Made by a program: the position numbers and the translations under genes
The notes under the pieces: generated by a model
What the model saw: the letters and a program-made list of their open reading frames with translations, nothing else
Told to the model about the DNA's origin: nothing
Database searches by the model: none
NCBI GenBank assembly: GCA_029783825.1
Contig: JAREIK010002646.1
Span: forward strand, 131,728 to 195,727
DNA from: Sapria himalayana
Lineage: Eukaryota; Streptophyta; Magnoliopsida; Malpighiales; Rafflesiaceae
Direction: 5' to 3'
DNA length: 64,000 nt
In this document: positions 38,178 through 50,060 of the stretch, in pieces
Position numbering within the stretch: the stretch's first letter is position 1
Layout: each line of letters starts with the position of its first letter

Positions 38178-38657
38178 TCTACATTAAAAGAAAAATCTCA
38201 AATAGCTAGAGACAATTCCCTACCTAAATGGTCATTTTTTGTCGCTAAAAGGGATATACCGACGGATTAACGACGAATTATTTCCCTATCTAAAGTGATG
38301 GGCGCTAAAATTTAGCGGGGGAGATTGTTCATAGCAACATTTTTAGTGACGAAAAAATCTCTAGCAAAAAAAAATTATTTTTCCTAGCTAAATTAGCAAG
38401 CTAAATAAGATTTTTCATCACTAAACGGATATAACGTCGGAAGATTTCCTAAGCTAAAGTGCTTGTCACTAATTATTAGTGACGTAAAAATTCATTGCTA
38501 AGATAAAAATACCCCTTCCTAATTTAGCAAGGGATTTTTCCCTTGCTAAATTAGCTAGGGAATTTTCCCTAGCCAATTTATGCAATTGAAACTTCACCAG
38601 CAAATTTAGCTGGGGAAAATTTGCTAAAATAGCTAGGGAATTTTCCCTATCTATTTT
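38178..38657. mobile_element. CACTA left terminus and subterminal repeats (unit 3)
   Basis: Same block as in units 1 and 2. Only in this unit could the element extend to an opposite terminus, near 57081. Confidence 0.75.
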
Positions 38658-39209
38658 AATTTCAAATCTATTTTCAAAAATTGTTTAATTAAATTTTTTT
38701 AAATAAATAATTTAATATTTTTATATCAAATTGAATAAAAAAAAGAAAATATAAATGATAATTTATAATAAACAAAAAATAAAATCATTTAATATCTTAT
38801 TATAATTCAATATTTTACATTATTTAACAAAAAAATAACAAAATTTTATTACATCTTATTCATCAATATATCTACTGACAGTGTATAAAGTATAATCTAT
38901 CGATTCATTGACGTTGTTTTCTCTCCCTCTACTCCTTCGATCACCAATTTTTTGCTACGACAATGCTGTCTGATTCACGGAACGTCTTGTCTAGTGAAAA
39001 ATCTCATCCCTTATACAAGCTTTGTATGGGGAACAATGCGGTACCATATCTGTAAGAAATTTAAACCACCCAATCAAATCAAAATAAATAAAAAAAAACT
39101 AAGTTTTGATAAATATATATTGCTATAGTAAATATGTACATATATACTAGCATTTCACTCGTACATATATTACTATAGTATATGTACATATAAACTACAG
39201 TATTATGCT

Positions 39210-39249
39210 TACATATATACTGAGTACATATATACTCAGTATATATGTA
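39210..39249. repeat. perfect 17-bp inverted repeat (unit 3)
   Basis: Same hairpin as in units 1 and 2, unchanged. Confidence 0.9.
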
Positions 39250-39320
39250 CATAAAATACTATAGTATTATATGTGCATATATACTAGCTATATACGTAAG
39301 TATATACTACATTGTTTATG

Positions 39321-39870
39321 TTGCTACTGCTCCCGCTATGATGGGCACTCCTATCGTTGCCACTACCAGAAACGCTACTACCACTACTGCCAGTGCCGGC
39401 GCTGCTACCGGTGCTACCGCTACTCCTACTTCTGCCACTGCTCCTACTGCTACCCCTACTATAGGTGCTGCCGCGATTGCCACTACTATCGCTTTTACCA
39501 TCGCTGACTCTACTGCCACCTCCGTCGCTGCCACCACTGCCACTAAACCAGCCATTGTCGTCGCTACCTCCACTTCCGTTGATGCTGCCGTTGACGCTGC
39601 CGTTGTCATGGCTGCCGCCACCAAGCCGCCACTGCTGCTACTGGTGTTGTCGCTGCAGGCCACTACCGCCACCACAACCACTACCGCCACTATCACGTAT
39701 GCCACTACTTCTGCTGCTTTTTGTACTACCATAGTTGCCGCCGCCGCTGCCTCTGCCACCACTGTCATCGCCACCGCTGCCACCGCCCCTGCAGCCACCA
39801 CCGCTACCGCCGTTGCTACCACCACTGCTATCGCCACCATCACTACCATTGCTGCTGTCGCTACCACTTC
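39321..39870. repeat. GC-rich imperfect triplet repeat (unit 3)
   Basis: Same repeat. Loss of one T upstream (ACATTGTTT near 39310) joins an upstream ATG at 39245 to the Ala/Thr frame, giving 232 open codons. This is a chance fusion rather than an added domain. Confidence 0.85.
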
Positions 39871-40391
39871 TGAAAATAGGCTTTTACATACCTATAATAG
39901 GCTAAAACTTTACCCCAAAAATATCGGAGACACAAAAACATAATCACAGATATATAATAACATTTATTATATACATGAACAAATACAAAGTAAGGTTGAT
40001 TGTCATACAGCTTCAACAAAAATCCAAAAGATATTCAGTAATAATGTTATGAGAGAAAGATAGTGCAAAAATAAAATGTTTTAAGAATAATAAAGATAAG
40101 ATAAGCTAGCCCTCCTTTTGCTAAAACTAAAATTGGTAAATATGGGACTCATGCATTGGAAGGACCGTGGTAATGTCAGAATGCTTTGAATTAGAATTTT
40201 TTCCTGTGTCTCACATAATGTGTCCTGCACAGATTTAAAATTAGGTTAATCGAAAAAGCAAAGAACAAAACCATAATAAAAAAAATTAAAACCTACAAAA
40301 AATCATAATTATTTGCTACACATAGAAAAAAATAAATAACATTTCAGAATTAATTCTCATACGAAATCATCCTCATAATTTGTAGGGAATG

Positions 40392-42287
40392 CTAGTCTCT
40401 CCTATGAGGTTTTGTGGTTGGATCTTGAAATGTTATCTGTTGTGCCAATGCCGCTAACTGTGACTCCATATAGGACATCTACTATTGCATTACATTCTTA
40501 ATTTCTTTCATCTCATCGTTCATTTCTTTAATTTCTTGTATTTCTTCCATCAAATTAGTATACTCCTTATCCTTCTGTTCTTTAATTTCATATATTTCTT
40601 CTTTCAAATGAGATATCTACTCATCCTTCTTTTTTATTTCAGTCTTCATAACTACAATACGTTCATTTATTTCTAGTGCTTGTTGTTCAACCGCCTCATC
40701 CATTATTGCCGAAACAGATGAATTAGAAGCATGACTGCTACAACAAAATGGCACTCCCTTAAAGTCAATTCCGTACACTCGCTACTTCTTTCGACCTCTT
40801 ATTGTCTCCAGATAAATAGGATTATAGTCAAATGATTAAAGACCCATAGAACCCTCAACTTGTTGATGAGCAACTGTCACACGTTCCTCCATTAGGTCAT
40901 AATATAAAATAGAGAAAAAAACTATTATAGATATATAAAATATAAAATAAATATTTTGCATTCCAAACAATTATCATAATGTACTTAGTTTTATAAAATC
41001 TAATTAATATAACAAATTCTTAAAGCAATCATCTAAGACTTGTTGTCAACATACTGACCATCCACTTTTTTCACATGGATCTTCATGAAAATCTCATACA
41101 AATTTGGATATCGACCCAATTATCTAGCCTAGAATATGTTTTTATTAAGTCATAAAAAAAGAAATGATCAAAAAATTTAAAAACATTAATGAAACCATGC
41201 AGAGATTTGATTAATTTGACTATTAGGATAACCACTAAATATATAAATGTTTAGAAATTTAAAATTGTATAAAATCTTGTGCGTGCTCAATGCTCGACTT
41301 TGACCCTCCTGTAAGTCCATAGATTTTGAATAGTCCAACTACCTCACTTCGTCGATTTTTGCTGGTAAAATCTGATTTTTTTTCACATCTAGCTCCTGCC
41401 AATAATTAAGCCACTCGGGCCAGTCATCCTCGGATATAAAATGAAGCCTTTCTTTCATATTCTTCAATTTATGGACAAAATCAGAATATCGTTGAGTAGC
41501 TTTGATCTTTCATATTGACTTTGTCTTTTAATCAAATTTGGGTGCTCATGTGCACTGATTCTATATAAAGAAAAATCACAAAAGAATTTTTATTAACAAC
41601 AAGACTATAATTATTTACTGCTTGGATAATAACCAACATAATAGTTAAGTAATTAGATAATTATTTTTCAATGCTTTTGTTTTATTATTTTTACTTGAAA
41701 ATCATTAAAATATGACTCTTTTGTTGATTCAGAAACTTTCTTCCAGGAGAATGCTTTAGAATCATCCATTTTATTGAAAGACTTTGTAATTATATTCAAA
41801 CACATGTGAGATGGAATAAAACTGTACAAATAAATAAATAATATTAAAAACAAGTAAATCATAACAATAAAAAAAACCACTGACTGTAACATTTACAATT
41901 ATTTTTCAAGTCATTTTTACATATTTCTTTTACCTCTCATATACAATCTCAATTTCAAGTCATCTACAATCTCAACATTTGATAATGTCGTTGGTTTTGT
42001 AAATGGAGGAACTATCAGTGTAAAATATGCTATAGAAGATAGAGATGGATCAAAAGTGTTTGCAGAAAGCACAATGGATGGTGTGCTTACCTGTGATAAA
42101 GGTGATAGTAGGGTCTCAATGATAGTGATGGTGATAGAAATGAAGATGGTGATTGTGATGTTTATGTATGGATATGGTGGCTATGAGATGGTACTGATTC
42201 TGCAACATGATGTAACATACTAGATGAATTTGGTTCATTTATGTGTCCACATCCACCTCCACCATGGCCAAGTACTTTAGGCGTCAT
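40392..42287 (-). pseudogene. Transposase_24-type (TNPA-like) CACTA protein, broken (unit 3)
   Basis: Same remnant as in units 1 and 2. It starts MTPKVLG as in unit 1 but has the T8 frameshift (41376-41383) of unit 2. Confidence 0.84.
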
Positions 42288-42615
42288 CTACTGTACAAAA
42301 TAAAACATAGAATAAATAATAGAGATATTATGAACAAGCATGCATTTTTGAATAAAACACACCGATATATTTCAACAAAATATAAATAGTCTTTGATAGT
42401 TTAATATTATAAGAAAATTATAATAATTTAATTATCGACATTACTATCATCCTCCAATAGATCTTCTGATATTTCGTCTGATTCCGATAGAAGTTCGAAC
42501 TCATTTTCAGAAAGAAATTGATCATCTTCAATTTCTATTGTGCAACCATTTGAGTCACATAAATTTTTTGGATCTTCATCTAATTTACAGACTCAATATT
42601 ATTTATGTCATCTTC

Positions 42616-45600
42616 CTAGAATGTCAGTGCAATATCTAAGTCTGCATTTCTTTGTTGTGATGTTGGTACTTCAAATTTTGATTGAGCTTTAATTTTGCAA
42701 ATCGCCCACCTATCTCTGTTATCACGAGATAAACTCGGACATGTACAATAATATTTCTGAGCAGTTTGAACTGCCATAATAAATGACTCATATCGATTAT
42801 ATCTGTGTTTATGGTTAACATCCACTATCTTATAATCCGAATGAATCATTGTGCCCACATTTCGTGTAGGATCAAACCACTCGCACTTAAATAATACAAT
42901 CATGTTATTTTTGAGTCCATGATACTCCAACTCAATAACTTCTTTTAGTTGACTATAATAATCAATCTCATCTGCAGTATAACCTGAGTCATTAATGAAT
43001 ACACCACTATTCAGTATTATTTTAGAAGAACTATGCCCGATTGTGTGAAATTTATATTCATTAATAAAATACACAGGATAGGTTGACACATATCTAAACG
43101 AGTTTTTACTTAGATTTTGAATGAAAATATTGGAATCTCTATTTGAAGTATCAATTGCCTGTGACATAAATTTTAAAAAAATGATATTAACAAATAAATG
43201 ATACTAATAAATTAAATAATTCAAAAATTTAAAACATAATAATTCTCACATAATTTTTTAACCAATTCACAAATTTAGTTTCCAGCATATAATCGATATC
43301 ATTGCTATAAATTACAGGTAGTGGTGTCAACCGGGCCGTGCCGGCCTAGTCCAGCACGAGGCACGGCACGATTCGGCTGTGCATGGGCCGGCCCAGCACG
43401 GGAATTTCCCGTGCCCAGGCTCGTGCCTTGCCCGACCACTACACAATCATGTCGTGTCGTGCTGAGGCCAACTTGGACTCGTGTCATGCCTGGCCCGGTA
43501 CGGCATTGTGGCCCATTGGCACTGTACCTTGGCACGATCCAAGAAACTGAATTTTTTAAAAAAAATTAGGGTTATGGGGGCACCGAAACTCTAATTTTTT
43601 TAAATTAGGGTTTCTGCGCACCAAAACCCTCATTTTTTTTAAATTAGGGTTTTGGGCATGCCGAGACCTAAGTTTTTAAAATTAGGTGTTCGACGCGATG
43701 GCACGCAGTTGAACCCCTAATTTTTTTTATATTAGAGGTTCGGCCCGACTGGGCCGAACCCTACGGATTCATTCCATTGGCCCGTGCCAGGCTGACCTCC
43801 AGAGAACCATGCTGGACCAGGCACAACATGATACAGTAACCATGTCGTGCCTAGCCCAGCACGAAAACATGGCCGGGTCGACTAAAAATGGACCAAGCCG
43901 GCCCGTCACATCCCGATTGACATCTCTAATTATAGGTTGCCTATATTTTAACTATTCAACATAAATAATGCACAAATATAAAAAGAGAGAAAAAAATGTA
44001 TATCAATTTTTAATAATTCTTATTAATGATAAAATTAAACTATGATTGAACCTACATCCATTTTGGGTATACATACTCAATATATGGGGAACCTTCTTCA
44101 TAAGTAAGTAAAACATAGCTACGTGTTGCTTTGTACTTTTCATCCGTCATACATTTTTTCATTGCTCTTCCAATTGCTGTTCCAGGGTGCTTTAAGATAG
44201 ATAGTTTGTCAATAGAATCATCTTCTACCATCACATGACCTTCATCATTCCACTACACATTTTTATTCTTTGTATTGACATGATCCTCAAAATAATAAGT
44301 ACAAAATAATGATGTTTCTTCTACTAAATATCCATTGCAAATTGAACCTTCAGATTTTACCTTGTTTCTAACATTCAATTTCAACTTACGAAGATACCTA
44401 CAACCACAATGTTAGGTTTCAAGTTATTAAATTACAATATTACTTTATGTACAAAATAATAAAACATAGCAAATTATATGTATTTACCTCTCAAAAGGAT
44501 ACATCCACCTGTATTGCACTAGTCCTGCTATCCTTGCTTCATATGCCAAATGGACCTGCAAATGCTCCATAGAGTCAAAAAGACTCGGTGGGAATATCTG
44601 TTCAAGCTTATAAATAATACGTGGAATATCATTCTCCAGCCTGACCATGTCATCTATTTTGATTGTGGTTGTAGTTAGCTGTTTGAAAAATAAACTAAGT
44701 TCTGTAAGGACCATCCAAACACTTAGGGAAAGTAATTCATGGAATGCAATAGGTATTAATCTCTACATAAATACATGACAGTCATGACTTTTCATTCCAA
44801 ATAACTTAAGATTTTTCATATCCACGCATCTACCCATATTTGACACATATCCATCATAGAATTTACATTTTTACCCCATTCACAGAATATCTGTCTTGCC
44901 TTCTTATCAAGTGTGTAGCAAGCTTTAAATAATTTTCTTGATGTCTCATTCAGTTTCAATCCAGGACATCAATAGTAATCATTTAGTTCTTGTCTCGATT
45001 TTAAAGTCTCTTTTATTTTTCCATCTACATTAAGGATAGTGTTGAAAATATTGTGAAGCATATTTTTTTTAATATGCATTACATCTAAGTTATGACGAAT
45101 TAAATTGGACTTCAAATAGGGAAAGACCCAAAATATACTACTTTTCTTCCAGCCAAATATTTTTCCTATTGGCAAAATATTACTTTCAATAATATTTTTC
45201 CAATTATTATTGATCCTTTTCAATTACCTTCTTCAAACCCAAACTCTGAATCTATGTCATAATATCATCTCTTGAATGAACTACTGGTGCAACTGTCATC
45301 ACAGTTTTATTTTTTCGAAATGTAGTTCTATTTCTTCGAAATGGATGATTCGTAGGTAGAAACTTATGATGGTTATCAAACCATGATTGTTTACCACTAA
45401 ATTTGAGAGTAAATGGATCAGAATTTATCATGCAATATGGGCATGTGAATCGTCCTACAATACTCCAGCCAGAAAACATTGAATATGCGGCAAAGTCACT
45501 TATCGTCCACATAAGGGCTGCCTGCATAATGAAAATTTGCTTCTTTGATACATCTTATGTATTCAGGCCAACATCCCACAAATGATTTAACTCTGCAATA

Positions 45601-46772
45601 AGATGCTGTAAGAAAATATCCAGCATGTCTATCGGATTTTTTGGCCCTGGAATCAAAATTGAAAAAAACATATATTGCTCCTTCATACACAACCATGGAG
45701 AAAAGTTATAAGGCGTCACTATGAATGACCATGTTGAATACTGTTGTCCAGATTGCCCAAATTGTTGAAATCTATCAGTGTAGAACCCAATCTCACATTT
45801 TGACTTTGTGTTGCCAAATCTTGATGTATATAATTAAAATGCTTCCAAGAAGGTGAATCTGATGGATGATGCATTACCTCTTCTTCAAGATCATGCTCAG
45901 AATGCCACCTCATATCATTTGTTGTAGCATTTGATGCATATAGTCTCTACAATCGAGGAATTAACAGAAAATAATACATCTCTTAAAGACAACCTTCAAT
46001 TTTTGTCGCGTATCTACAACACAAGGTGCCATCTTAAATCAAGGATGATCACAAAACTAACAGCTAATTAAATCATTATCACCACCTCAATATAACATAC
46101 ATCCATTTAAACAATAATCAATTTTTTCCACTAGGAGACCCATTTCTCGTACTGACTTTTTAGTGTTGTAAAAGTTGTTAGTGATCAAATTATTATCCGG
46201 AACAATCTCTTTCATTAGTTCTGTCACCTCATCAAATAATTTCTCAGACATATGATTTTCTAACTTAATGCTCGTAAGTCGAGCCACAAGTGACAATTGT
46301 GAATGTCTTTTACAACCAGGCCACAACTCTTTATTCGTAGCTTTAAATATTTCATAAAATTTCTGAGCTTCAGGATTAGGTGATTCATCCATGTAATCCA
46401 TATTGAAGTCAGCACCAGCAGCTTCCGTGATCATTCTATGATATTTGTTTGATGATTCTTCATTACAAGCAAATGATTAAGTACCCTCATATTGGTTAAT
46501 ATTCAGAGCCATTGTATTGTCCCCATGATAAATCCAAACAATATAATTTGGCACAAAGCCATATTTCGCCAAATGGTATCTTATAGTTTTGCATCATGAA
46601 AATGGATATTCTGACACTTACAATGATTACATGGACACTTATTTTTTTCTCCATCTATCAATCTTGATTGACTACATGCAAAATTGATGAAAGTTTCAAG
46701 CCCAGTCAAAAAATCTTTATTCAAAAATCCATTATTAAACATTTTGTACATCCGCTAATGATTTGAGCTCAT
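42616..46772 (-). pseudogene. TNP2-type CACTA transposase, broken (unit 3)
   Basis: Same domains, intron and disabling mutations as in units 1 and 2. This copy keeps the longest native upstream context: GA tract, AT satellite, and through the ARF insertion to the subterminal-like repeats at 55.9-57.1 kb. Confidence 0.91.
43319..43928. mobile_element. non-autonomous hAT-like element, 610 bp (unit 3)
   Basis: Same insertion as in units 1 and 2. Flanked by ATTACAGG (43311-43318) and ATTATAGG (43929-43936). Confidence 0.85.
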
Positions 46773-47057
46773 TTTGCCCTGTTTTATTTACAAAAAATAA
46801 TGTCATATCATTATTTTGAATAAAACATTCTCTTACTTAAAAATAAACAAATAATTAAATAAAATTACTTACAAATAAATATTTAAAAATTAAATATCAT
46901 GAGTATCGAGGCAATGCGTCTGCAGAATCTACATGAATAGATAAAGCAATTTTTAGCACGATAAAGATTAATAGATATCATAGTAAAACTATATAAAGGG
47001 AGTAAAATACAATAATGCACAAGAAAGGACAGTAAAAAAGAAAGACATTTAAAGTTT

Positions 47058-47463
47058 GAAAGAGGTGAGAGAGAAAAAGACAGAGATAGAGAGAAGGTGA
47101 GGAGAGAGAGGGGAAAAGAAATGTGGATATGGGGGAGAGAGAGATAGAGGGAGGGGAGAGGGAGTGAGAAGGAGGGAGAGAGAGGGGGAGAGAAATGGTG
47201 AAAGAGAGAGAGGGAGAGGGGGGAGTGAGGGAGTGAGAGGGGGGAGAGGGAGTGAGAGGGAGGGAGAGAGAGAGAGAGAGAGAGGGAGAAAGAGGGAAAG
47301 AGGGGAGAGAGAGGGTGTGAGAGAGAGGGGGAGAGAGAGAGAGAGAGAACAAGCAAGAAAGAAGAGTGAGAAAGAAAATAACAAGAGAGAGTGTATGACA
47401 CAAAGAAAAAGAGGAAGAGAGTGACATAAAGAATTAGAGAGTGAGAGAGAGACACATAGAGAG
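47058..47463. repeat. GA-rich microsatellite tract (unit 3)
   Basis: Same tract, with a shorter pure GA run near 47266-47283 than in units 1 and 2. Confidence 0.92.
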
Positions 47464-47695
47464 TTCAGTGTTAGAATGAAAAATTATATAAAAGAAAATA
47501 AAATTTCTTCGGTACAAACCTATCAAATATTACATCTTTTGTTATACAAAAGTTCATATTTGAGCCTGAGGCCCAAGGGCTGGGATTAGGTAAGAGTACA
47601 ACCATTATTTGTATTATAGCATATATGAGCCTAATCAACGGGCACTCTCATACTATGTGCTTACATATTGTTGATATTATATCTTTAGCCATTTT

Positions 47696-48615
47696 ATATC
47701 AAGTCAGTGCAACATATTAGTATTATCCCATATATAATTATATGTTAGGATACATATAGTAAATATAGTTTTAAATAGTTACATATAGTTAAACATATAA
47801 ATATATATAGATATATGCATACAAGTAGTTATCAGTAAATATAAATAAATCTATACATAGTTATAAACAATTATATACATTTACATATATGTATACATAT
47901 ATGTATACATAATTAAAAATAAAGTTATATTTATTTATATAGAGTTTTTTATAGTTATACAAATAGTTATATATAGTTATACACATATGGTTAAACATTA
48001 TGTTGTATGTTTTTATACATATAATTATATATAGTTACATGTGGTTATACATATAGTTACACGTATAGTTAAACTTATATTTATACATGTATGTATATAT
48101 ATTTTTTCAAATAATTTCATATATTTATACATATAGTTATGTATAGGTATGGATATACTAAAATACATTTTTTATACTGATATATAAAAATGTATATTAA
48201 ATATATGTTGTTAATTATATATTAAATATAGTTATATTTAATGTTGTAGACTGTTATATAGTTATACAAATATTTGTATATAGTTATACAAATATTTATA
48301 CATAGTTATACACATATAATTAAATATAATGTTGTATGTTATTATACATTTAATTATAAATATAGTTACCTATGGTTATACATATAGTTACACATATAGT
48401 TATACTTATATTTATACAAGTAGTTATTTTATATATGTATACATATAGTTAACTATAGGTATATATATGGTAAAATACATTTTTATATACTAATATATAA
48501 AAATATATATTAAATATATGTTGTTAATTATAGTTTTAAATATAGTTATGTATAATATTTTAAAGTTATACATGTAGGCAAAGACAATTATATATAGTTA
48601 TATGTTCTTATACCT
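47696..48615. repeat. AT-rich satellite, left part (unit 3)
   Basis: Same as 21848-22769. It ends at TTCTTATACCT (48605-48615), and the same kind of repeat resumes after the ARF retrocopy at 49524. Confidence 0.85.
48605..48615. repeat. left copy of 11-bp target-site duplication of the ARF retrocopy
   Basis: TTCTTATACCT, repeated exactly at 49524-49534. Both copies are preceded by TATG (TATGTC on the right) and lie in AT-satellite sequence. Confidence 0.7.
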
Positions 48616-49523
48616 TTGGGATCCAATGGCAAAAAGACACAAAATAGAAAAAAAAAGGTTCGGCTTACAACAAATCAGAACAAAGTAAATGCGGTTTTGT
48701 ATTTCAGGCGTGCAATATATAAATATAAATACAATTTGATTTTCCCTAGAAACAGATGATGTCATCCACATAACAGAACAAAACTCAAGAAAAATAGGCA
48801 AAAATTAGATCCACATCCAGATATGTCAACAAAGTTTGCCTAATAATCCTAAAATTGTTTATGATTTGCTGGCAATGTAATTGGAAAGCCAATCATGACC
48901 CTTGTAGAGGCCCTCGCCATAGGTAGCACAGGTGCTCTGAATGTGCCAATGAAGTTGGAGAAGAGAGTGAAGTCCTAGCTTGTCAGTAATTTCAGCTGCA
49001 TTCATTGCATTGGGAAGATCTTGATTATTGGCAAACACCAGCAAAACTGCATCTCGAAGCTTTTCCTTGTTTAGCATCCTATGCAACTCATCTCTGGCTT
49101 CATTTACTCGATCTCAGTCATTGTTGTCCACCACTAATATGATACCTTGGGTATTTTGGAAGTAATCCCTCTATAAAGGGTGAATCTTGTCTTGACCCCC
49201 AACATCCCTCATAGTGAAATTGATGTTTTTGTATTTAACAGTCTCGACATTTAAGATAATAGTAGAAATTGTGGTGACAATTTCACAAAGCTTCAACTTA
49301 TACAGAATGGTTGTCTTTTCGCCAGCATCAATACCTAGCATCAAAATCCTAATCTCCTTATTGGAAAACAACCTACTGAACAGCTTTGTGAACGTAAACC
49401 CCATTTCTTCCACTAAATCTCAATCCCTTTGTCGTATGGCTGTAAATTTATCTGATAAGAGAAAAAAAATAATCAATAGACCTCAAGAGATGGTCACCAG
49501 AGAGGGAGGTCAACCTCTATGTC
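48616..49523 (-). mobile_element. ARF retrocopy (processed mRNA insertion)
   Basis: Intronless mRNA-like unit on the minus strand: about 120 bases of 5' UTR (49405-49523), a 546-base reading frame, and about 240 bases of 3' UTR (48616-48858), between 11-bp direct repeats. This is the pattern of LINE-mediated retroposition. No clear poly-A tail remains at the 48616 end, so the tail is lost or the boundary is slightly off. Confidence 0.75.
48859..49404 (-). pseudogene. ADP-ribosylation factor (ARF) GTPase processed pseudogene
   Basis: Clear match to plant ARF small GTPases, which act in vesicle budding at Golgi membranes. The frame [13 protein letters not shown] ... [10 protein letters not shown] spans 181 codons, the normal ARF length, with no indel and no intron. 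Recognisable blocks: [17 protein letters not shown] (P loop, where the family's GLDAAGKT has become GIDAGEKT), [10 protein letters not shown] (family FNVETVEYKN), [22 protein letters not shown] (NKQD changed to NNQD), [13 protein letters not shown]. Two in-frame stops, TAG at 49171-49173 (the RPLW position) and TGA at 49114-49116, and damaged nucleotide-binding motifs show loss of function. A frame extending to 49413 would add three codons; the family start is the inner ATG at 49404. Confidence 0.95.
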
Positions 49524-50060
49524 TTCTTATACCTATAGTATATATAATAAAAAATAGAGTTATATATAGTTAAACATAAAATTATATATAAATATATTTT
49601 TACAAGTAGTTATATGTAGTTATACATAAATATATACAAATTTATAAATAGATATATAGATTTAATTATATGAATACAAATATGTATACATAGATACAAA
49701 TATAGTTAATATTTAATTATATAAAGTATTACATAGATATACAAATATTTATATAAAATTATACACATATAGTTATAAATATGTATGTAGTTAAAGATAT
49801 AGTTATATATAATATTTTTATAATTATACGTATAGTAAAATACAATTATATATAGTTATATATTATTATACATATGATATAATTTTGTTAAAAATATAGT
49901 TATATAGAATTACTCATATAGTTTTAAAATATGATATAGTTTAAAAAATAGTTATATATAGTTATTAATATAGTTAAAAAAATAGTTTACATAGTTTAAA
50001 TATTAGTTAAATTTAATTATTGAGTTTTATATAGTTATACAAATATTTATAAATAGTTAT
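49524..50060. repeat. AT-rich satellite, right part after the ARF insertion
   Basis: Begins with the right target-site copy TTCTTATACCT (49524-49534) and continues with ATATAGTTATAC-type repeats like those left of the ARF copy, so the retrocopy split one tract. Confidence 0.75.

Larger units (their letters stand above)
35721..48642. repeat. tandem unit 3 of 3 (12,922 bp)
   Basis: Third copy. It ends at GACACAA (48636-48642) and continues into the complete ARF retrocopy instead of TCTA repeat, so it holds the original right-hand context. Private changes include ACTGCCACCTCC near 39512 and a shorter GA run. Confidence 0.97.

Noticed and set aside
9892..48642. Triplication as a pure assembly artefact
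   Set aside because: The units differ by nested shared and private substitutions and indels, and the right context of unit 3 is unique. Not fully excluded without reads.
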